A stretch of DNA of 64,000 bases from Opitutaceae bacterium (GTDB lineage: Bacteria > Verrucomicrobiota > Verrucomicrobiia > Opitutales > Opitutaceae): positions 16,816 to 80,815 of the forward strand of contig JAGYIG010000014.1 in the NCBI GenBank assembly GCA_018402455.1, written 5' to 3'. Each line of letters starts with the position of its first letter. Position 1 is the stretch's first letter. The position numbers and the translations under genes were made by a program. Shown here piece after piece: positions 18,717 through 28,160 of the stretch. Below the pieces are notes generated by a model. It made no database searches and was not told where the DNA came from. It saw nothing but the letters and a program-made list of their open reading frames with translations.

Positions 18717-18900
18717 ACTGAGTGGGGGACGCGCGCCGGGGTGTGTTGGATTAGCCGCCCCAGCGGAGAACTCGGACGATATCCCGTCAGCCTGCCGCGG
18801 CCGATCGAGGCGAGACGCGCCCTATCTTGATTCCGTGGTTTGGCGTGGGGGGGCCTCGATGCCGCCGGACAGCGGGAGCGGCACCCTGCGCTAAAATGCG

Positions 18901-19671
18901 CTAACTCCGAATCCGGGGATACAGGGTGCCCACGTGCACCAGATTACCCGAGGCGTCTCGTTCGAGGATCGCGCCATTTTCCGCCACCAAGACTTCTTGT
19001 GATCCATAGCTACCATACCGGTAGGACATCACCCGCATGGGCTCAGGTTCCATCCCCGCGGACGTAATGAGGTGCACCCGCAGCTGATCGTCTTGAACGA
19101 TGAACACCACCTGGCTGGGGTCGGCGAGGTCACCGTAGCGGCCACCAAATTCCTGATCCAACCCCGCCACGCGAACCGGATGATCAATGAACTGAATACC
19201 TTCCGGGGCGGGCCGGGGACCAAAATTGATCCATCCCATGATCGCCGTTCCGATCAACAATGCCGCGATGAGGGCAATTTTTTTTCCTTCCCCCGCCAGC
19301 GCGCCCCAACCTCCGCCTCCGGCGGTGGCCTTCCCTTGGCGGGCGCCCCCCTGACTGCCTTCGACGGACATCAACCACGTCACGATTTCTTCCGGCGATT
19401 TCTCCATCGCGGAAGCCCCCTCGCCCTTCCCCTCCACGACCATCAGGCGGCCACCGGTGTTGGTGACCACCAGGCGGAGTTTCCCCCGCGCCAGCGTGAT
19501 TTTGGCGTTCGTATCGGCCAATTGCAGGGAAGAGAGAGCGGCAAAGGCCCGCAACCGCTCGAGCACGAGCTCCACATCCATCTTGGACATGGGCACCTTG
19601 CGCCCCTTTTCGGGTTTGGCGCAGTCAGCCGAGAGGCCCTCAGCGGAAAGAAGAACGGGGATGGCAGTCAT
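18901..19671 (-). CDS. Single-pass membrane protein linked to a prepilin gene
   Basis: A 256-residue protein that I do not recognise. Residues 1-125 are a soluble, presumably cytoplasmic part with a helix (VELVLERLRAFAAL). A membrane helix follows at about 132-150 (KKIALIAALLIGTAIMGW), then a small beta-rich outer domain ending in ILERDASGNLVHVGTLYP. It begins five bases after the prepilin stop, so the two are surely co-transcribed. An ATG 27 codons in (19590) has a better Shine-Dalgarno (aaggtg) and could be the true start. Its neighbour suggests a pilus or secretion-associated role. Confidence 0.65.
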   Translation of the reverse strand: MTAIPVLLSAEGLSADCAKPEKGRKVPMSKMDVELVLERLRAFAALSSLQLADTNAKITLARGKLRLVVTNTGGRLMVVEGKGEGASAMEKSPEEIVTWLMSVEGSQGGARQGKATAGGGGWGALAGEGKKIALIAALLIGTAIMGWINFGPRPAPEGIQFIDHPVRVAGLDQEFGGRYGDLADPSQVVFIVQDDQLRVHLITSAGMEPEPMRVMSYRYGSYGSQEVLVAENGAILERDASGNLVHVGTLYPRIRS

Positions 19672-19676
19672 GGTTC

Positions 19677-20165
19677 TCAGATCTCCACGATGTAAAATAC
19701 TACGGAGCCTGCGCCCCCTACGATGATGTTACCGGTCCCGATGTTCCCATCGTCGATCCACTCGTCAATGAGTTGCATTTCTTCCAGCGAGAGGGTCGCG
19801 CCCGTGATCTGCAGGGCCCCAATCTCGTATCGGCCGCGTTGGGCGTCCGCACTCGGGATATTCAGCCAGCGGTAATTCCCCCCCAAGGAGGTCGTCTTGG
19901 TCCAATCATTGAGGTCGATATATTCCTCCATCCCGGGAGGAATGATCCCCGGACCCGACGAAGGCGGAAAGGAACCCGCTTCCTGCGCATACCGCTGAAA
20001 TGCCTCGGAGAATAAACGGGCGTCCGAGGTAAAGGTAGCGGAAAGGGCTCGGAGTTTGATCCGTTTAAAAACGGGGACCGACAACATGGCCAGAAACCCG
20101 ATCAGGGTCACGACGATCATGATTTCAACGAGGGTGAATCCCTTCTTTTTTCGGCGGGTCGGCAT
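19677..20165 (-). CDS. Type IV prepilin-like protein (pseudopilin)
   Basis: 162 residues with a short basic leader, then the prepilin peptidase site KKKGFTLVEIMIVV: cleavage after Gly, N-methylated Phe, Glu at +5. A single hydrophobic helix follows, then a globular domain with a Gly/Pro-rich loop. The small size and isolated position fit a GspH/PulG-like pseudopilin rather than a main pilin. It heads a two-gene operon. The 109 bases to the divergent purD must hold both promoters; the minus side is AT-richer but shows no clear consensus. Confidence 0.85.
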   Translation of the reverse strand: MPTRRKKKGFTLVEIMIVVTLIGFLAMLSVPVFKRIKLRALSATFTSDARLFSEAFQRYAQEAGSFPPSSGPGIIPPGMEEYIDLNDWTKTTSLGGNYRWLNIPSADAQRGRYEIGALQITGATLSLEEMQLIDEWIDDGNIGTGNIIVGGAGSVVFYIVEI

Positions 20166-20274
20166 TTTCGGTCATCATTCTCCGAACCTCTTTCACCCGA
20201 ATCAACCCCATAGTCCTACGTAGTATTCGCATTTCGACGTTGCGTGGACTTGAAGATGCGAGAGTTTTCGGATC

Positions 20275-21585
20275 ATGGCTGAACCGGACGTCCTGCCCCC
20301 CCTTCCCTCATCCGTATTGGTCGTCGGCTCCGGCGGTCGCGAACACGCTCTGGTCAAGGCCATCGCCCAATCTCCACGCGCCCCGCGCTTGCTGGCCGCC
20401 CCGGGAAACCCGGGTATGGCCATGGAAGGTGCGCTCTGCCGGGCGGTGGCAGCCGACGACATCACCGGACTGGTCGAGCTGGCCCGCGAGGAACAGATCG
20501 AATTCGTGGTCGTCGGGCCGGAAGTCCCGTTGGCGCTCGGGTTGGTGGATCAATTGGCCCAAGCCGGGATCCCGGCGTTCGGACCCAAAGCGGACGGCGG
20601 TGAGCTCGAGGCATCCAAAATTCGCACAAAGCGGCTGCTGCAGAAATACGGTATCCCCACCGCCCCGGCCGCGGAGTTTGACGAAGTTGCGCCGGCGTTG
20701 GCCTACCTGCGAGAGCGGGGCGCCCCCATCGTCATCAAGGCCGACGGGCTGGCGGCCGGCAAAGGGGTGATCGTGGCCGGAGACCTGGGCGAGGCCGAAA
20801 CCGCGGTGCGGGACATGTTGGAAGGCAATAAATTCGGCGCCTCCGGTTCCCGCGTGTTGATCGAGGACTGCCTGACCGGCGACGAAACCTCCCTGCTCGT
20901 CATCGTCTCGGGACGCGACTATCTGATCCTGCCCACGTCCCAGGACCACAAGCGCATCGGCGAGGGCGACACCGGCCCCAACACCGGGGGCATGGGCACC
21001 TACTCGCCGGCGGACATCGTCACCCCTGAGCTTTGGCACCAAATCGAACAGGAGATCGTGCGGCCTTCGGTCGAAGGCATCGCCGATGAAGGCATCGACT
21101 TTCGCGGCACCCTCTTCATCGGCATCATGCTGACCGCGGAAGGCCCGTCTGTGCTGGAATACAATACCCGCTTGGGGGATCCGGAAACGCAAGTGGTGCT
21201 CCCCCGGCTGGGCTGCGACGTCCTCGAACTGCTCTGGCGCGCCACCCACGGGTGCTTGCGCGGATTTGACCTGCAAGTCTCGACGCGATCCGCCCTCTGC
21301 GTGGTCATCGCGTCAGCGGGATACCCCGGAGCCTACGCCCAAGGCGATGTCATCGGCCTGCCTGAACCGCTCCCGGCCAACGTTGCCGTGATCCACGCGG
21401 GCACCCGCTGCGATGATCAGGGACGCCTCGTGACCGCGGGCGGTCGCGTGCTCGGGGTGACCGCCCTAGCCGACAGCCTGCAGGAAGCGGCCGATGCCGC
21501 CTATGCCACCTGCGAGCGGATCGAATGCGTCGCCAAAACCTACCGCCGCGACATCGGCGCCCGCCAATTGCGGCCGGCCCGCTGA
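20275..21585 (+). CDS. purD: Phosphoribosylamine-glycine ligase
   Basis: This ATP-grasp enzyme makes glycinamide ribonucleotide in purine synthesis. The protein is 436 residues, usual for PurD. It has VLVVGSGGREHALVKAI at the N-terminus, APGNPGM, VIKADGLAAGKGV in the ATP-grasp lid, DHKRIGEGDTGPNTGGMGTYSP, and EYNTRLGDPETQVVL with metal ligands. ATG 20275 is slightly ahead of the conserved start, giving a short leader. It opens a plus-strand run of genes that continues to 26985. Confidence 0.96.
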   Translation: MAEPDVLPPLPSSVLVVGSGGREHALVKAIAQSPRAPRLLAAPGNPGMAMEGALCRAVAADDITGLVELAREEQIEFVVVGPEVPLALGLVDQLAQAGIPAFGPKADGGELEASKIRTKRLLQKYGIPTAPAAEFDEVAPALAYLRERGAPIVIKADGLAAGKGVIVAGDLGEAETAVRDMLEGNKFGASGSRVLIEDCLTGDETSLLVIVSGRDYLILPTSQDHKRIGEGDTGPNTGGMGTYSPADIVTPELWHQIEQEIVRPSVEGIADEGIDFRGTLFIGIMLTAEGPSVLEYNTRLGDPETQVVLPRLGCDVLELLWRATHGCLRGFDLQVSTRSALCVVIASAGYPGAYAQGDVIGLPEPLPANVAVIHAGTRCDDQGRLVTAGGRVLGVTALADSLQEAADAAYATCERIECVAKTYRRDIGARQLRPAR

Positions 21586-21637
21586 CCGCACGAGACGGTG
21601 GTTTGCTATTTTTGACAATCTCCCCTAACCCTGCGTG

Positions 21638-22117
21638 ATGGATCAATCCGACCTCATCGTCGTCGTCTGCACCGGTAACATCTGCCGTTCACCGATGGCG
21701 GAGGGGTTGCTGGCTCACGCGCTCGCCGCGGAGGAGCCCCCGCTTAAAAATCTCCAAGTGGTTTCGGCCGGAGTGGCCGCCGGACACGGCCATCCCGCCT
21801 CCGCCAATTCGGTGACCGCCATGAAAAAGGTGGGGTTGGATATTTCCGGCCACTCCAGTCAAGCGCTGACGCCGGAACTGGTCGAACGGGCGCGGGCGGT
21901 CTTTGTGATGACGGAAACCCACCGCGCGGTCATCCAAGCGAGCTTGGAGCCCATGCCCCGCAACATCTTCCTCTGGCGCGAGTTTATGCCCCGGGAGGCC
22001 GACAAGGAGATCGCCGATCCCTACGGCGGTCCCCTGCCTCTTTACGAAGGCTGTCGGGACGAAATCGTGGAGGCGATCCCCTCCCTTCTCGCGTTCCTGC
22101 GCAAAGAAATCAGCTGA
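21638..22117 (+). CDS. Low-molecular-weight protein-tyrosine phosphatase
   Basis: 159 residues. The P-loop VVCTGNICRSPMAEG (CX5RS) lies at the N-terminus and the general-acid Asp in IADPYGG near the C-terminus. Such enzymes dephosphorylate tyrosine on BY-kinases and other proteins, or arsenate in some relatives; the DP motif and length fit the phosphatase. A GTG three bases upstream of the ATG could also serve as start. A Wzc-like tyrosine kinase lies 22 kb downstream and is a possible substrate, but the two are not in one operon. Confidence 0.9.
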   Translation: MDQSDLIVVVCTGNICRSPMAEGLLAHALAAEEPPLKNLQVVSAGVAAGHGHPASANSVTAMKKVGLDISGHSSQALTPELVERARAVFVMTETHRAVIQASLEPMPRNIFLWREFMPREADKEIADPYGGPLPLYEGCRDEIVEAIPSLLAFLRKEIS

Positions 22118-22177
22118 AGCCGCATTTTCGGTTTGGGATTTTGTGCTAACCTTTCTGCTATTCATCCTTTCCCTACC

Positions 22178-23437
22178 ATGTTGACCGCTACGCCGCTCGC
22201 CTCCCTTGATCCCGAAATCGCCGCCATCATCGCGGCCGAAGGCTCCCGCCAATCCAACCATATTGAGTTGATCGCATCGGAGAACTTCACCTACCCGGCC
22301 GTGATGGAGGCCCAGGGCAGTGTGTTGACCAATAAATACGCCGAGGGCTATCCGGCGAAACGGTGGTATGGCGGCTGCCAAGAGGTGGACAAGATCGAGG
22401 TCATCGCCATCGAAAGGGCCAAACAGCTTTTCGGAGCGGAGCACGCCAACGTGCAGCCGCACTCCGGCTCACAGGCCAATTTTGCGGTTTACACCGCCGT
22501 CCTCCAGCCCGGCGACAAGGTGCTCGGCATGAACCTCGCCCACGGTGGACACCTCACCCACGGCAATCCGGCGAATTTCTCCGGCAAGCTCTACAACTTC
22601 GTGCAATACGGCGTGAACGAGGAAACCGGTTACATCGACTACGATGAACTGGCGGCGATCGCAGAGCGGGAGAAACCCAAGATGATCACAGTCGGGGCCT
22701 CCGCCTACTCCCGCATCATTGATTTTGCCCGCATGGGCAAAATCGCCCGCTCCGTCGGGGCTTACCTTTTCGCGGACATTGCTCACATTGCAGGGCTGGT
22801 GGCCGGCGGCGTGCACCCCTCTCCCGTGCCCCACGCCGATTTTGTGACGACCACCACCCACAAAACCCTGCGCGGGCCGCGCGGGGGGTTGATTCTCTGC
22901 AAGGCGGAGCACGCTAAAGCCATCAACTCCGCCATGTTCCCCGGCGGGCAAGGCGGCCCGCTCATGCACGTGATCGCGGCCAAAGCCGTTTGTTTTGCCG
23001 AAGCAATCAAACCCTCCTTCAAGGAGTACGCCGCCAAGGTGGTCGAAAACTCGCAGGCCTTGGCTCAGTCCTTCCTCCGACGGGGATACAAAGTCGTATC
23101 CGGGGGCAGCGAAAATCACCTCTTTCTAATTGATCTGCGCGCCAACTTGCCGGACCTGACCGCCAAGAAGGCCCAGGAGACTCTCGATCTCGCCCACATC
23201 ACCTGCAATAAAAACACCGTTCCCTTCGAAAGCCGTTCCCCTTTCCAAGCCTCCGGTATTCGCCTCGGCACGCCTGCCATCACCAGCCGCGGCTTCACCG
23301 CGTCGGAGATGGACGAAATCGCCGATTGCATCGACGCGGTCCTCCATGCGATCGATACCGACGCCCTCGAATCCGTGTTGGCGGAGGTGCGCACCCGGGT
23401 GGCCAAGCTCACCAAACAGCACCCGCTGCCCTATTGA
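22178..23437 (+). CDS. glyA: Serine hydroxymethyltransferase
   Basis: 419 residues from ATG 22178. It interconverts serine and glycine with tetrahydrofolate. Motifs: [39 protein letters not shown], and [14 protein letters not shown], with the PLP Lys in HKT. Fifteen upstream codons are open but not family-like. It supplies glycine to PurD encoded 600 bases upstream and one-carbon units to the methionine cycle. Confidence 0.96.
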   Translation: MLTATPLASLDPEIAAIIAAEGSRQSNHIELIASENFTYPAVMEAQGSVLTNKYAEGYPAKRWYGGCQEVDKIEVIAIERAKQLFGAEHANVQPHSGSQANFAVYTAVLQPGDKVLGMNLAHGGHLTHGNPANFSGKLYNFVQYGVNEETGYIDYDELAAIAEREKPKMITVGASAYSRIIDFARMGKIARSVGAYLFADIAHIAGLVAGGVHPSPVPHADFVTTTTHKTLRGPRGGLILCKAEHAKAINSAMFPGGQGGPLMHVIAAKAVCFAEAIKPSFKEYAAKVVENSQALAQSFLRRGYKVVSGGSENHLFLIDLRANLPDLTAKKAQETLDLAHITCNKNTVPFESRSPFQASGIRLGTPAITSRGFTASEMDEIADCIDAVLHAIDTDALESVLAEVRTRVAKLTKQHPLPY

Positions 23438-23488
23438 ACCTTTGTCGCGTCCCGGTGGCCGCGCCGCCTGAGATCGTGCCCCGGAATC

Positions 23489-24112
23489 ATGAGTGACCGA
23501 CTCGACTCTTTGCATCGCCGCCCTTGGCCGATGAAGTGGATTGTGTTGGGGATAGTGGCCTGCATCGTTCCCTACACTTGGCTGACCCTGGCCTACCGCA
23601 AAGACGGGCCCGCCCATCAGCCCTATCAGGACAACAAGGATCGGGCCCAAGTCCTGCGACTGTTGGACAGCGGCTTCTACCGGATCGAACTCAGTCTCGC
23701 GATTCTGGGCGCCTCCGCCCCGCCTCTTCCCGCCGCTGCCGAGACGGAGAAACTGCCGGGCGGTCTGCCTCCCCTGTTGCGCGACGTTCTGATCGATCCC
23801 CCACCGATCCCCGCCCAAATCCCCTTCGTCGTGGCGCCGTCCTCCCTCCTCGCCGGGGCGCCCTACGCCTTCAGCTTTGCCTGCGCGCAGCCCGACAACG
23901 ACGAACATGCCGTCACCGCCACCCTCTACCGTCGGGGATCCGAATTGGTCGTGCTCGTCGGCTACGACGCCACTCCGGGGTCATTGCAGACGCGAAAACT
24001 TGAGGCCTTTGCCCACGTGGAAATGCCTTCGCACACCCTCGAACCTGGCCTTTATCAAATGACCCTGTTGGGCGCCCGGGAGTCCCGACGCTGGAAAATC
24101 GAGGTCCTCTGA
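23489..24112 (+). CDS. Membrane-anchored protein of unknown function
   Basis: 207 residues. One N-terminal membrane helix (about 16-34, MKWIVLGIVACIVPYTW), then a periplasmic domain rich in Pro and Leu, with beta strands towards the end (AVTATLYRRGSELVVLVGYD, LEPGLYQMTLLGA). The last part resembles an immunoglobulin-like or carbohydrate-contact sandwich, but no family is recognisable. It lies between glyA and argA on the same strand with gaps of 51 and 71 bases, so it may be co-transcribed with glyA. Confidence 0.6.
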   Translation: MSDRLDSLHRRPWPMKWIVLGIVACIVPYTWLTLAYRKDGPAHQPYQDNKDRAQVLRLLDSGFYRIELSLAILGASAPPLPAAAETEKLPGGLPPLLRDVLIDPPPIPAQIPFVVAPSSLLAGAPYAFSFACAQPDNDEHAVTATLYRRGSELVVLVGYDATPGSLQTRKLEAFAHVEMPSHTLEPGLYQMTLLGARESRRWKIEVL

Positions 24113-24183
24113 CCGTTGGGGATAAAACCCGGCAATTGACCATTCCCACCCGTTACCCAACAACGCCCCTCCTTAGCACCACC

Positions 24184-25515
24184 ATGACTACGAGTTCCGA
24201 CCGCAACTCGGCGAGCGCCCTGATCGTTCGCGAGCCGCAACTAAAACCCACCGACCTACGGGGCATCCTGAAGTATATTCCGCGGTTTCGGAACCAGATC
24301 TTCGTCATCGCCGTCGATGGGGCGATCATCGCCGACGATAACTTCACCAACCTCCTCGTCGACATCGCCGTCCTGCGCAGCCTGATGATCAAGGTGGTGC
24401 TCGTTCACGGGATCTCAACCCAGCTCGAGGAACTGTCCGCCGCGCGCGGCTTGACCATTTCCAATGCCGACGGCACCGGCATCACCAACGCCGCCACCCT
24501 CGATCTGGCGGTGCGGGCCTCGTCCCGGGTGTCCCATTTGATTCTGGAAGGCCTCACTCAAACCGATCTGAAGTGCGCCATCACCAATGCCGTGCGCTCC
24601 CTGCCGGTTGGGGTGATCAAGGGCGAGGATCGCCAATTCACCGGAAAAGTGGATCGAGTCGATCGCGAGACCCTCCAGCACCTGTTCGCCGCCGACATTG
24701 TGCCCATCATCCAGCCGATTGGCTTCGGTCCTGACGGCGGCACCCTACGCATCAACTCCGACCTGCTCGCCATCGAAGTGGCCAAATCCCTCAACGCCAC
24801 GAAGGTCATTTACCTCAGCCCGCGCAGCGGCTTGTTGATCGACGGGGTCTTGCAACGGGACATTTCCGTCGAACGACTGGCCGACCTCCTCAAATCGCGC
24901 CCCGAGGCCATCGCCCCGGCGGAGCTCTCCAAGGCGCAACACGCCATCCGGGCAATTCAACACGGCGTGCCCCGCGTCCACCTGGTCGATGGCCGGATCT
25001 ACGATGGTCTGTTGAATGAGATCTTCTCCAGCGAGGGCGTCGGATCGCTGATTTATGGCAACGACTACCAACAAATCCGACCCGCCTTGCGTTCGGATGC
25101 CCGCTTCATCCACAGCCTGATGCGGAGTGCGGTGGAGCGCGAGGAACTCCTGCACCGGGACCTCGAAGGGATCGAACAAAACATTAATGACTTTTTCGTT
25201 TTTGAAATCGATGAGAACATCGTCGCCTGTATCACCCTGCAGTTCCATGGCGACCTCGCCGAAGTGGGCTCCCTCTGCGTCATGCCCTTCCACCACAAGC
25301 GGGGCATCGGCCGGAAAATGGTGGAATATGCGGCGCTGCGGGCCAAGGAGGCGGGCACGGAAAAAATCTTCGCCCTGTCCACCCAAAGCACCTCCTTCTT
25401 CACCTCCGCCTGTGGCTTCAGCCTGGAGGACGAAGCGATCCTGCCGGAACCCCGGCGCACCTTCGCCCAGGCCAATGGGCGCAATGCCAAGGTGCTGGTC
25501 AAAGCCCTCACCTGA
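24184..25515 (+). CDS. argA: N-acetylglutamate synthase, two-domain
   Basis: 443 residues from ATG 24184. The N-terminal 290 residues are an amino-acid-kinase fold (FVIAVDGAIIADDNF, VLVHGISTQLEEL) that binds arginine in classical ArgA. The last 150 form a GNAT acetyltransferase with EVGSLCVMPFHHKRGIGRKM, the acetyl-CoA pyrophosphate loop. It makes N-acetylglutamate, the first step of arginine synthesis. The catalytic lysines of true acetylglutamate kinases are missing, which fits a regulatory rather than kinase N-domain. The frame is open for 16 codons upstream. Confidence 0.92.
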   Translation: MTTSSDRNSASALIVREPQLKPTDLRGILKYIPRFRNQIFVIAVDGAIIADDNFTNLLVDIAVLRSLMIKVVLVHGISTQLEELSAARGLTISNADGTGITNAATLDLAVRASSRVSHLILEGLTQTDLKCAITNAVRSLPVGVIKGEDRQFTGKVDRVDRETLQHLFAADIVPIIQPIGFGPDGGTLRINSDLLAIEVAKSLNATKVIYLSPRSGLLIDGVLQRDISVERLADLLKSRPEAIAPAELSKAQHAIRAIQHGVPRVHLVDGRIYDGLLNEIFSSEGVGSLIYGNDYQQIRPALRSDARFIHSLMRSAVEREELLHRDLEGIEQNINDFFVFEIDENIVACITLQFHGDLAEVGSLCVMPFHHKRGIGRKMVEYAALRAKEAGTEKIFALSTQSTSFFTSACGFSLEDEAILPEPRRTFAQANGRNAKVLVKALT

Positions 25516-25524
25516 GCCACGCCG

Positions 25525-25986
25525 ATGCGGGCCGTCATTCAACGGGTTTCCGCCGCCACCGTCAGGGTGGAGGATCGCATCGTCGGTGAGATCGGCGGTG
25601 GTCTGGTGGTGCTGCTCGGTATCGCCTTCACGGATACGGCGGCCGCGGGGACCTGGCTGGCCACCAAAATTGCCGGGCTGCGCATTTTCCCGGATGACCA
25701 CGGAGTGATGAACCTTTCAGTGCAGGATAGCGGTGGCCAGGTGCTGATCGTGAGCCAGTTCACCCTCCACGCCGACACCCGCAAAGGCACCCGGCCTTCC
25801 TTTCATGCCGCCGCCCCAACCGCGATGGCGGAGCCGCTCTACCATCAATTCGTGGCCGCCCTGCAACAGCAACTGGGCCCCGCCGCCGTGGCGACCGGGG
25901 AGTTTGGCGCCATGATGCAGGTGACCCTGACGAATGACGGCCCGGTCACCTTGATCGTGGATTCACCCGATCCCCCCTCGACTTGA
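25525..25986 (+). CDS. dtd: D-aminoacyl-tRNA deacylase
   Basis: 153 residues. It removes D-amino acids, and glycine from tRNA-Ala, after mischarging. The family motifs are present: [15 protein letters not shown] at the start, [15 protein letters not shown] and [12 protein letters not shown], the SQFTL and cis Gly-Pro elements of the active site. It begins nine bases after argA, so they are co-transcribed. Confidence 0.94.
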   Translation: MRAVIQRVSAATVRVEDRIVGEIGGGLVVLLGIAFTDTAAAGTWLATKIAGLRIFPDDHGVMNLSVQDSGGQVLIVSQFTLHADTRKGTRPSFHAAAPTAMAEPLYHQFVAALQQQLGPAAVATGEFGAMMQVTLTNDGPVTLIVDSPDPPST

Positions 25987-26061
25987 GTCCCCCGGGACCG
26001 GAGAGTCTCCCGCGCATCCCTCGAGGCCGTCGCAGGCATCAATCGTCTCCCGAGCGTTACC

Positions 26062-26985
26062 ATGCGCTGTTTTACGCATCCAGATTACGTTTTCCCTCTG
26101 CCCCCGGAACACCCGTTTCCGATGGACAAGTTTTGGCGCACCGTCGAGTTGTTGCGGGAGGAGCCCGACCTCCGCATCGAGTGGGCGCAACCCGCTCCCC
26201 GGCAGGACCTGCTCCGGGTGCATTCCCGGGCCTACCTGGACCGGATTTTCGAGGGAAACCTCGAGCGTATCGAAGCCATCAAACTCGGCCTGCCGGCCGG
26301 ACCGGAACTGCTGGCCCGCTCCGCCTTGGAGGTGGGCGGCACGCTGCAGGCCACCGTGGCGGCCCGACGCGAGGGCCTCGCCGGCAACCTCGCGGGCGGC
26401 ACGCATCACGCCTTCGCGGACCGGGGCCTCGGCTATTGTGTGCTGAACGACGTGGCGGTCGCGATCAGGCGGCATCAGGTGGAGCAGCCGGGCAGTCGAA
26501 TCTTCGTGGTGGATACGGATGCCCACCAGGGCAACGGCACCCACCACCTTTTTGCCCATGATGAAACCGTTTTCACGTACTCGATTCACGGCGGCAAAAA
26601 CTATCCCGCGGCAAAGGTGCCCGGGAGTTTGGATGTTCCGCTACCCCGGTTTGTGTCCGGCCATGACTATTTGGAGCAGTTGGAATCAACCCTGCCCGAC
26701 GCCTTCCATGATTTTGCCCCCGATCTCTGTTTCTGGATCGCGGGAGCGGACCTGCATCGCGACGACCGCTTCGGCCAAATGCGACTCGACGACCGGCATT
26801 TCGCCGCCCGCGACGAACTCGTGCTCAAACTGGTGACCGCGCGCCAGACGCCGACCGTCGTGCTTTTTGGCGGGGGCTACAACCGGGACCGAACCCACAC
26901 CGCCCGACTGCACGCCGCGACGGTGATCCGTTGCGCTCAGTATTGGAAAAAACACTACGCAGGAGCTACGGCCCCGGCACCGTAA
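26062..26985 (+). CDS. Histone-deacetylase-family hydrolase
   Basis: 307 residues of the arginase/deacetylase fold. The catalytic pieces are all visible: AGGTHHAF (His pair), VVDTDAHQGNGTHH (zinc Asp and His), WIAGADLHRDDRFG (zinc Asp) and LFGGGYNRD (Tyr). The compact size and AGADLHRDDRFG pattern match class IV-like bacterial members rather than AcuC. Bacterial relatives deacetylate polyamines, acetoin-system proteins or other N-acetyl amides, so the substrate is open. Its last 20 bases overlap the convergent SDR gene. Confidence 0.88.
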   Translation: MRCFTHPDYVFPLPPEHPFPMDKFWRTVELLREEPDLRIEWAQPAPRQDLLRVHSRAYLDRIFEGNLERIEAIKLGLPAGPELLARSALEVGGTLQATVAARREGLAGNLAGGTHHAFADRGLGYCVLNDVAVAIRRHQVEQPGSRIFVVDTDAHQGNGTHHLFAHDETVFTYSIHGGKNYPAAKVPGSLDVPLPRFVSGHDYLEQLESTLPDAFHDFAPDLCFWIAGADLHRDDRFGQMRLDDRHFAARDELVLKLVTARQTPTVVLFGGGYNRDRTHTARLHAATVIRCAQYWKKHYAGATAPAP

Positions 26986-27646
26986 CCGGCTGCCCGTTGT
27001 CCTTGCGGCCCAACTGCAAAATGAAAGGGGCCGCGATGGTCACCCACTCCGCGGGCGACGGAAACTGTCGGGCCTCGTCGCCCCAGGCCTGCTGGAGCAT
27101 GGCGGTGGCGATGATGCCGGGATTCAGCGGCACGCAGGCCAGCGGATCCGGCAGCTCCGCGGCCAGCGCTTGCGACAGGCCCTCGACGGCAAACTTGGAG
27201 GCGCAATACGGGGCGACCTGCGGGGAGGTGGTCCGCCCCCAGCCCGAGGAGAGGTTGACGATCACGCCGGTGCCCCGCTTGACCATCGCCGGTCCAAACG
27301 CCCGGATCACGTTGAAGACACCCTTCACGTTCACGTCGATGAGCTGGTGAAATTCCTTGGTGGGCACTTCCCACAGATTTCGCGGCTGGTTCATGATGGC
27401 GGCGTTGTTGATGATGAGGTCGGGAATGCCATGCGACGCGTCCACCGTCTCAAACCAAACGTCAACCTTGTTGGCCTGGGCGACGTCAACGATGTCAAAA
27501 CGATGGCTTTCATCACAGCCAAACCGCAGGTCGAGAATGCTCTCCGGGTCCCGACCACAGCCGATCACCTGATGGCCCCCGGCCATGTAGGTCTCAGCCA
27601 GCACCCGACCCAACCCCTTGGAGACTCCCGTAATCAAAATTTTCAT
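26966..27646 (-). CDS. Short-chain dehydrogenase/reductase
   Basis: 226 residues with a full SDR set: ILITGVSKGLGRVLAE for cofactor binding, NNAAIMN, the Ser in VNLSSGWG, and YCASKFAVEGLSQAL with Tyr and Lys. FGCDESHRFDIVD lies where NAD/NADP preference is set. The substrate is unknown. It is a single gene, convergent with the deacetylase, followed by a 115-base gap before the ExbD gene. Confidence 0.87.
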   Translation of the reverse strand: MKILITGVSKGLGRVLAETYMAGGHQVIGCGRDPESILDLRFGCDESHRFDIVDVAQANKVDVWFETVDASHGIPDLIINNAAIMNQPRNLWEVPTKEFHQLIDVNVKGVFNVIRAFGPAMVKRGTGVIVNLSSGWGRTTSPQVAPYCASKFAVEGLSQALAAELPDPLACVPLNPGIIATAMLQQAWGDEARQFPSPAEWVTIAAPFILQLGRKDNGQPVTVPGP

Positions 27647-27761
27647 GCAGCTTCCTAATCACGGTTGCCTTAAAACTCCGAGCGTAAAGCGACCGGAGCG
27701 CACTAGGGTCGAGCCTCGGCGAAAGATGCCCCCCGGCCCTGCTCTGCCGTTCCCTCGCAGA

Positions 27762-28160
27762 TTAGCGACTTTGCAGGCTGAACTTGTTGAGCCCGGTCTT
27801 GCGGCAGGCATCCATCAGAAAGGCCACGGTCTTGAGCGGGGTGGCTTCGTCCGCCGCGATGAGCACCGGGATGTCCCGATCAATCTCCTTCACCCGCAGG
27901 AGCAGGCCTTCGATTTCCTCCTCGGTCACCACCTGGCCATTGAAGGAGATCACCCCGGTATTATCCACCCCGATGGTGACGGTGCCCTTGAATTCATTTT
28001 TACCCGCGGTTTCTACTTTCGGCAGCGTGATGTTGAGGGTCGAGGCCGACCGGAATTGCATCGTGACGAAGGCAAAAAAGATCAACATCACCAGCACATC
28101 GATGAGGGGCAGCAGGTTCATCTCCGGGCGTTTCCGCCGCCGCTGGTAAAGCCCGCTCAT
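27762..28160 (-). CDS. ExbD/TolR-type proton-channel subunit
   Basis: 132 residues. A basic cytoplasmic start (MSGLYQRRRKRPEMNLLPLID) leads into one membrane helix, LLPLIDVLVMLIFF, whose Asp is the proton-carrying residue. A periplasmic domain follows, ending in PVLIAADEATPLKTVAFLMDACRKTGLN, the ExbD/TolR signature. Its start overlaps the ExbB-like stop by four bases. The longer open frame upstream of ATG 28160 is the ExbB gene read in another frame. With ExbB it powers a TonB- or Tol-like energy transducer not encoded here. Confidence 0.9.
   Translation of the reverse strand: MSGLYQRRRKRPEMNLLPLIDVLVMLIFFAFVTMQFRSASTLNITLPKVETAGKNEFKGTVTIGVDNTGVISFNGQVVTEEEIEGLLLRVKEIDRDIPVLIAADEATPLKTVAFLMDACRKTGLNKFSLQSR

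Noticed and set aside
18717..18900. Small ORF or RNA in the gap after the LOG-like gene
   Set aside because: Short overlapping frames only, no ribosome-binding site, no stable symmetrical structure.
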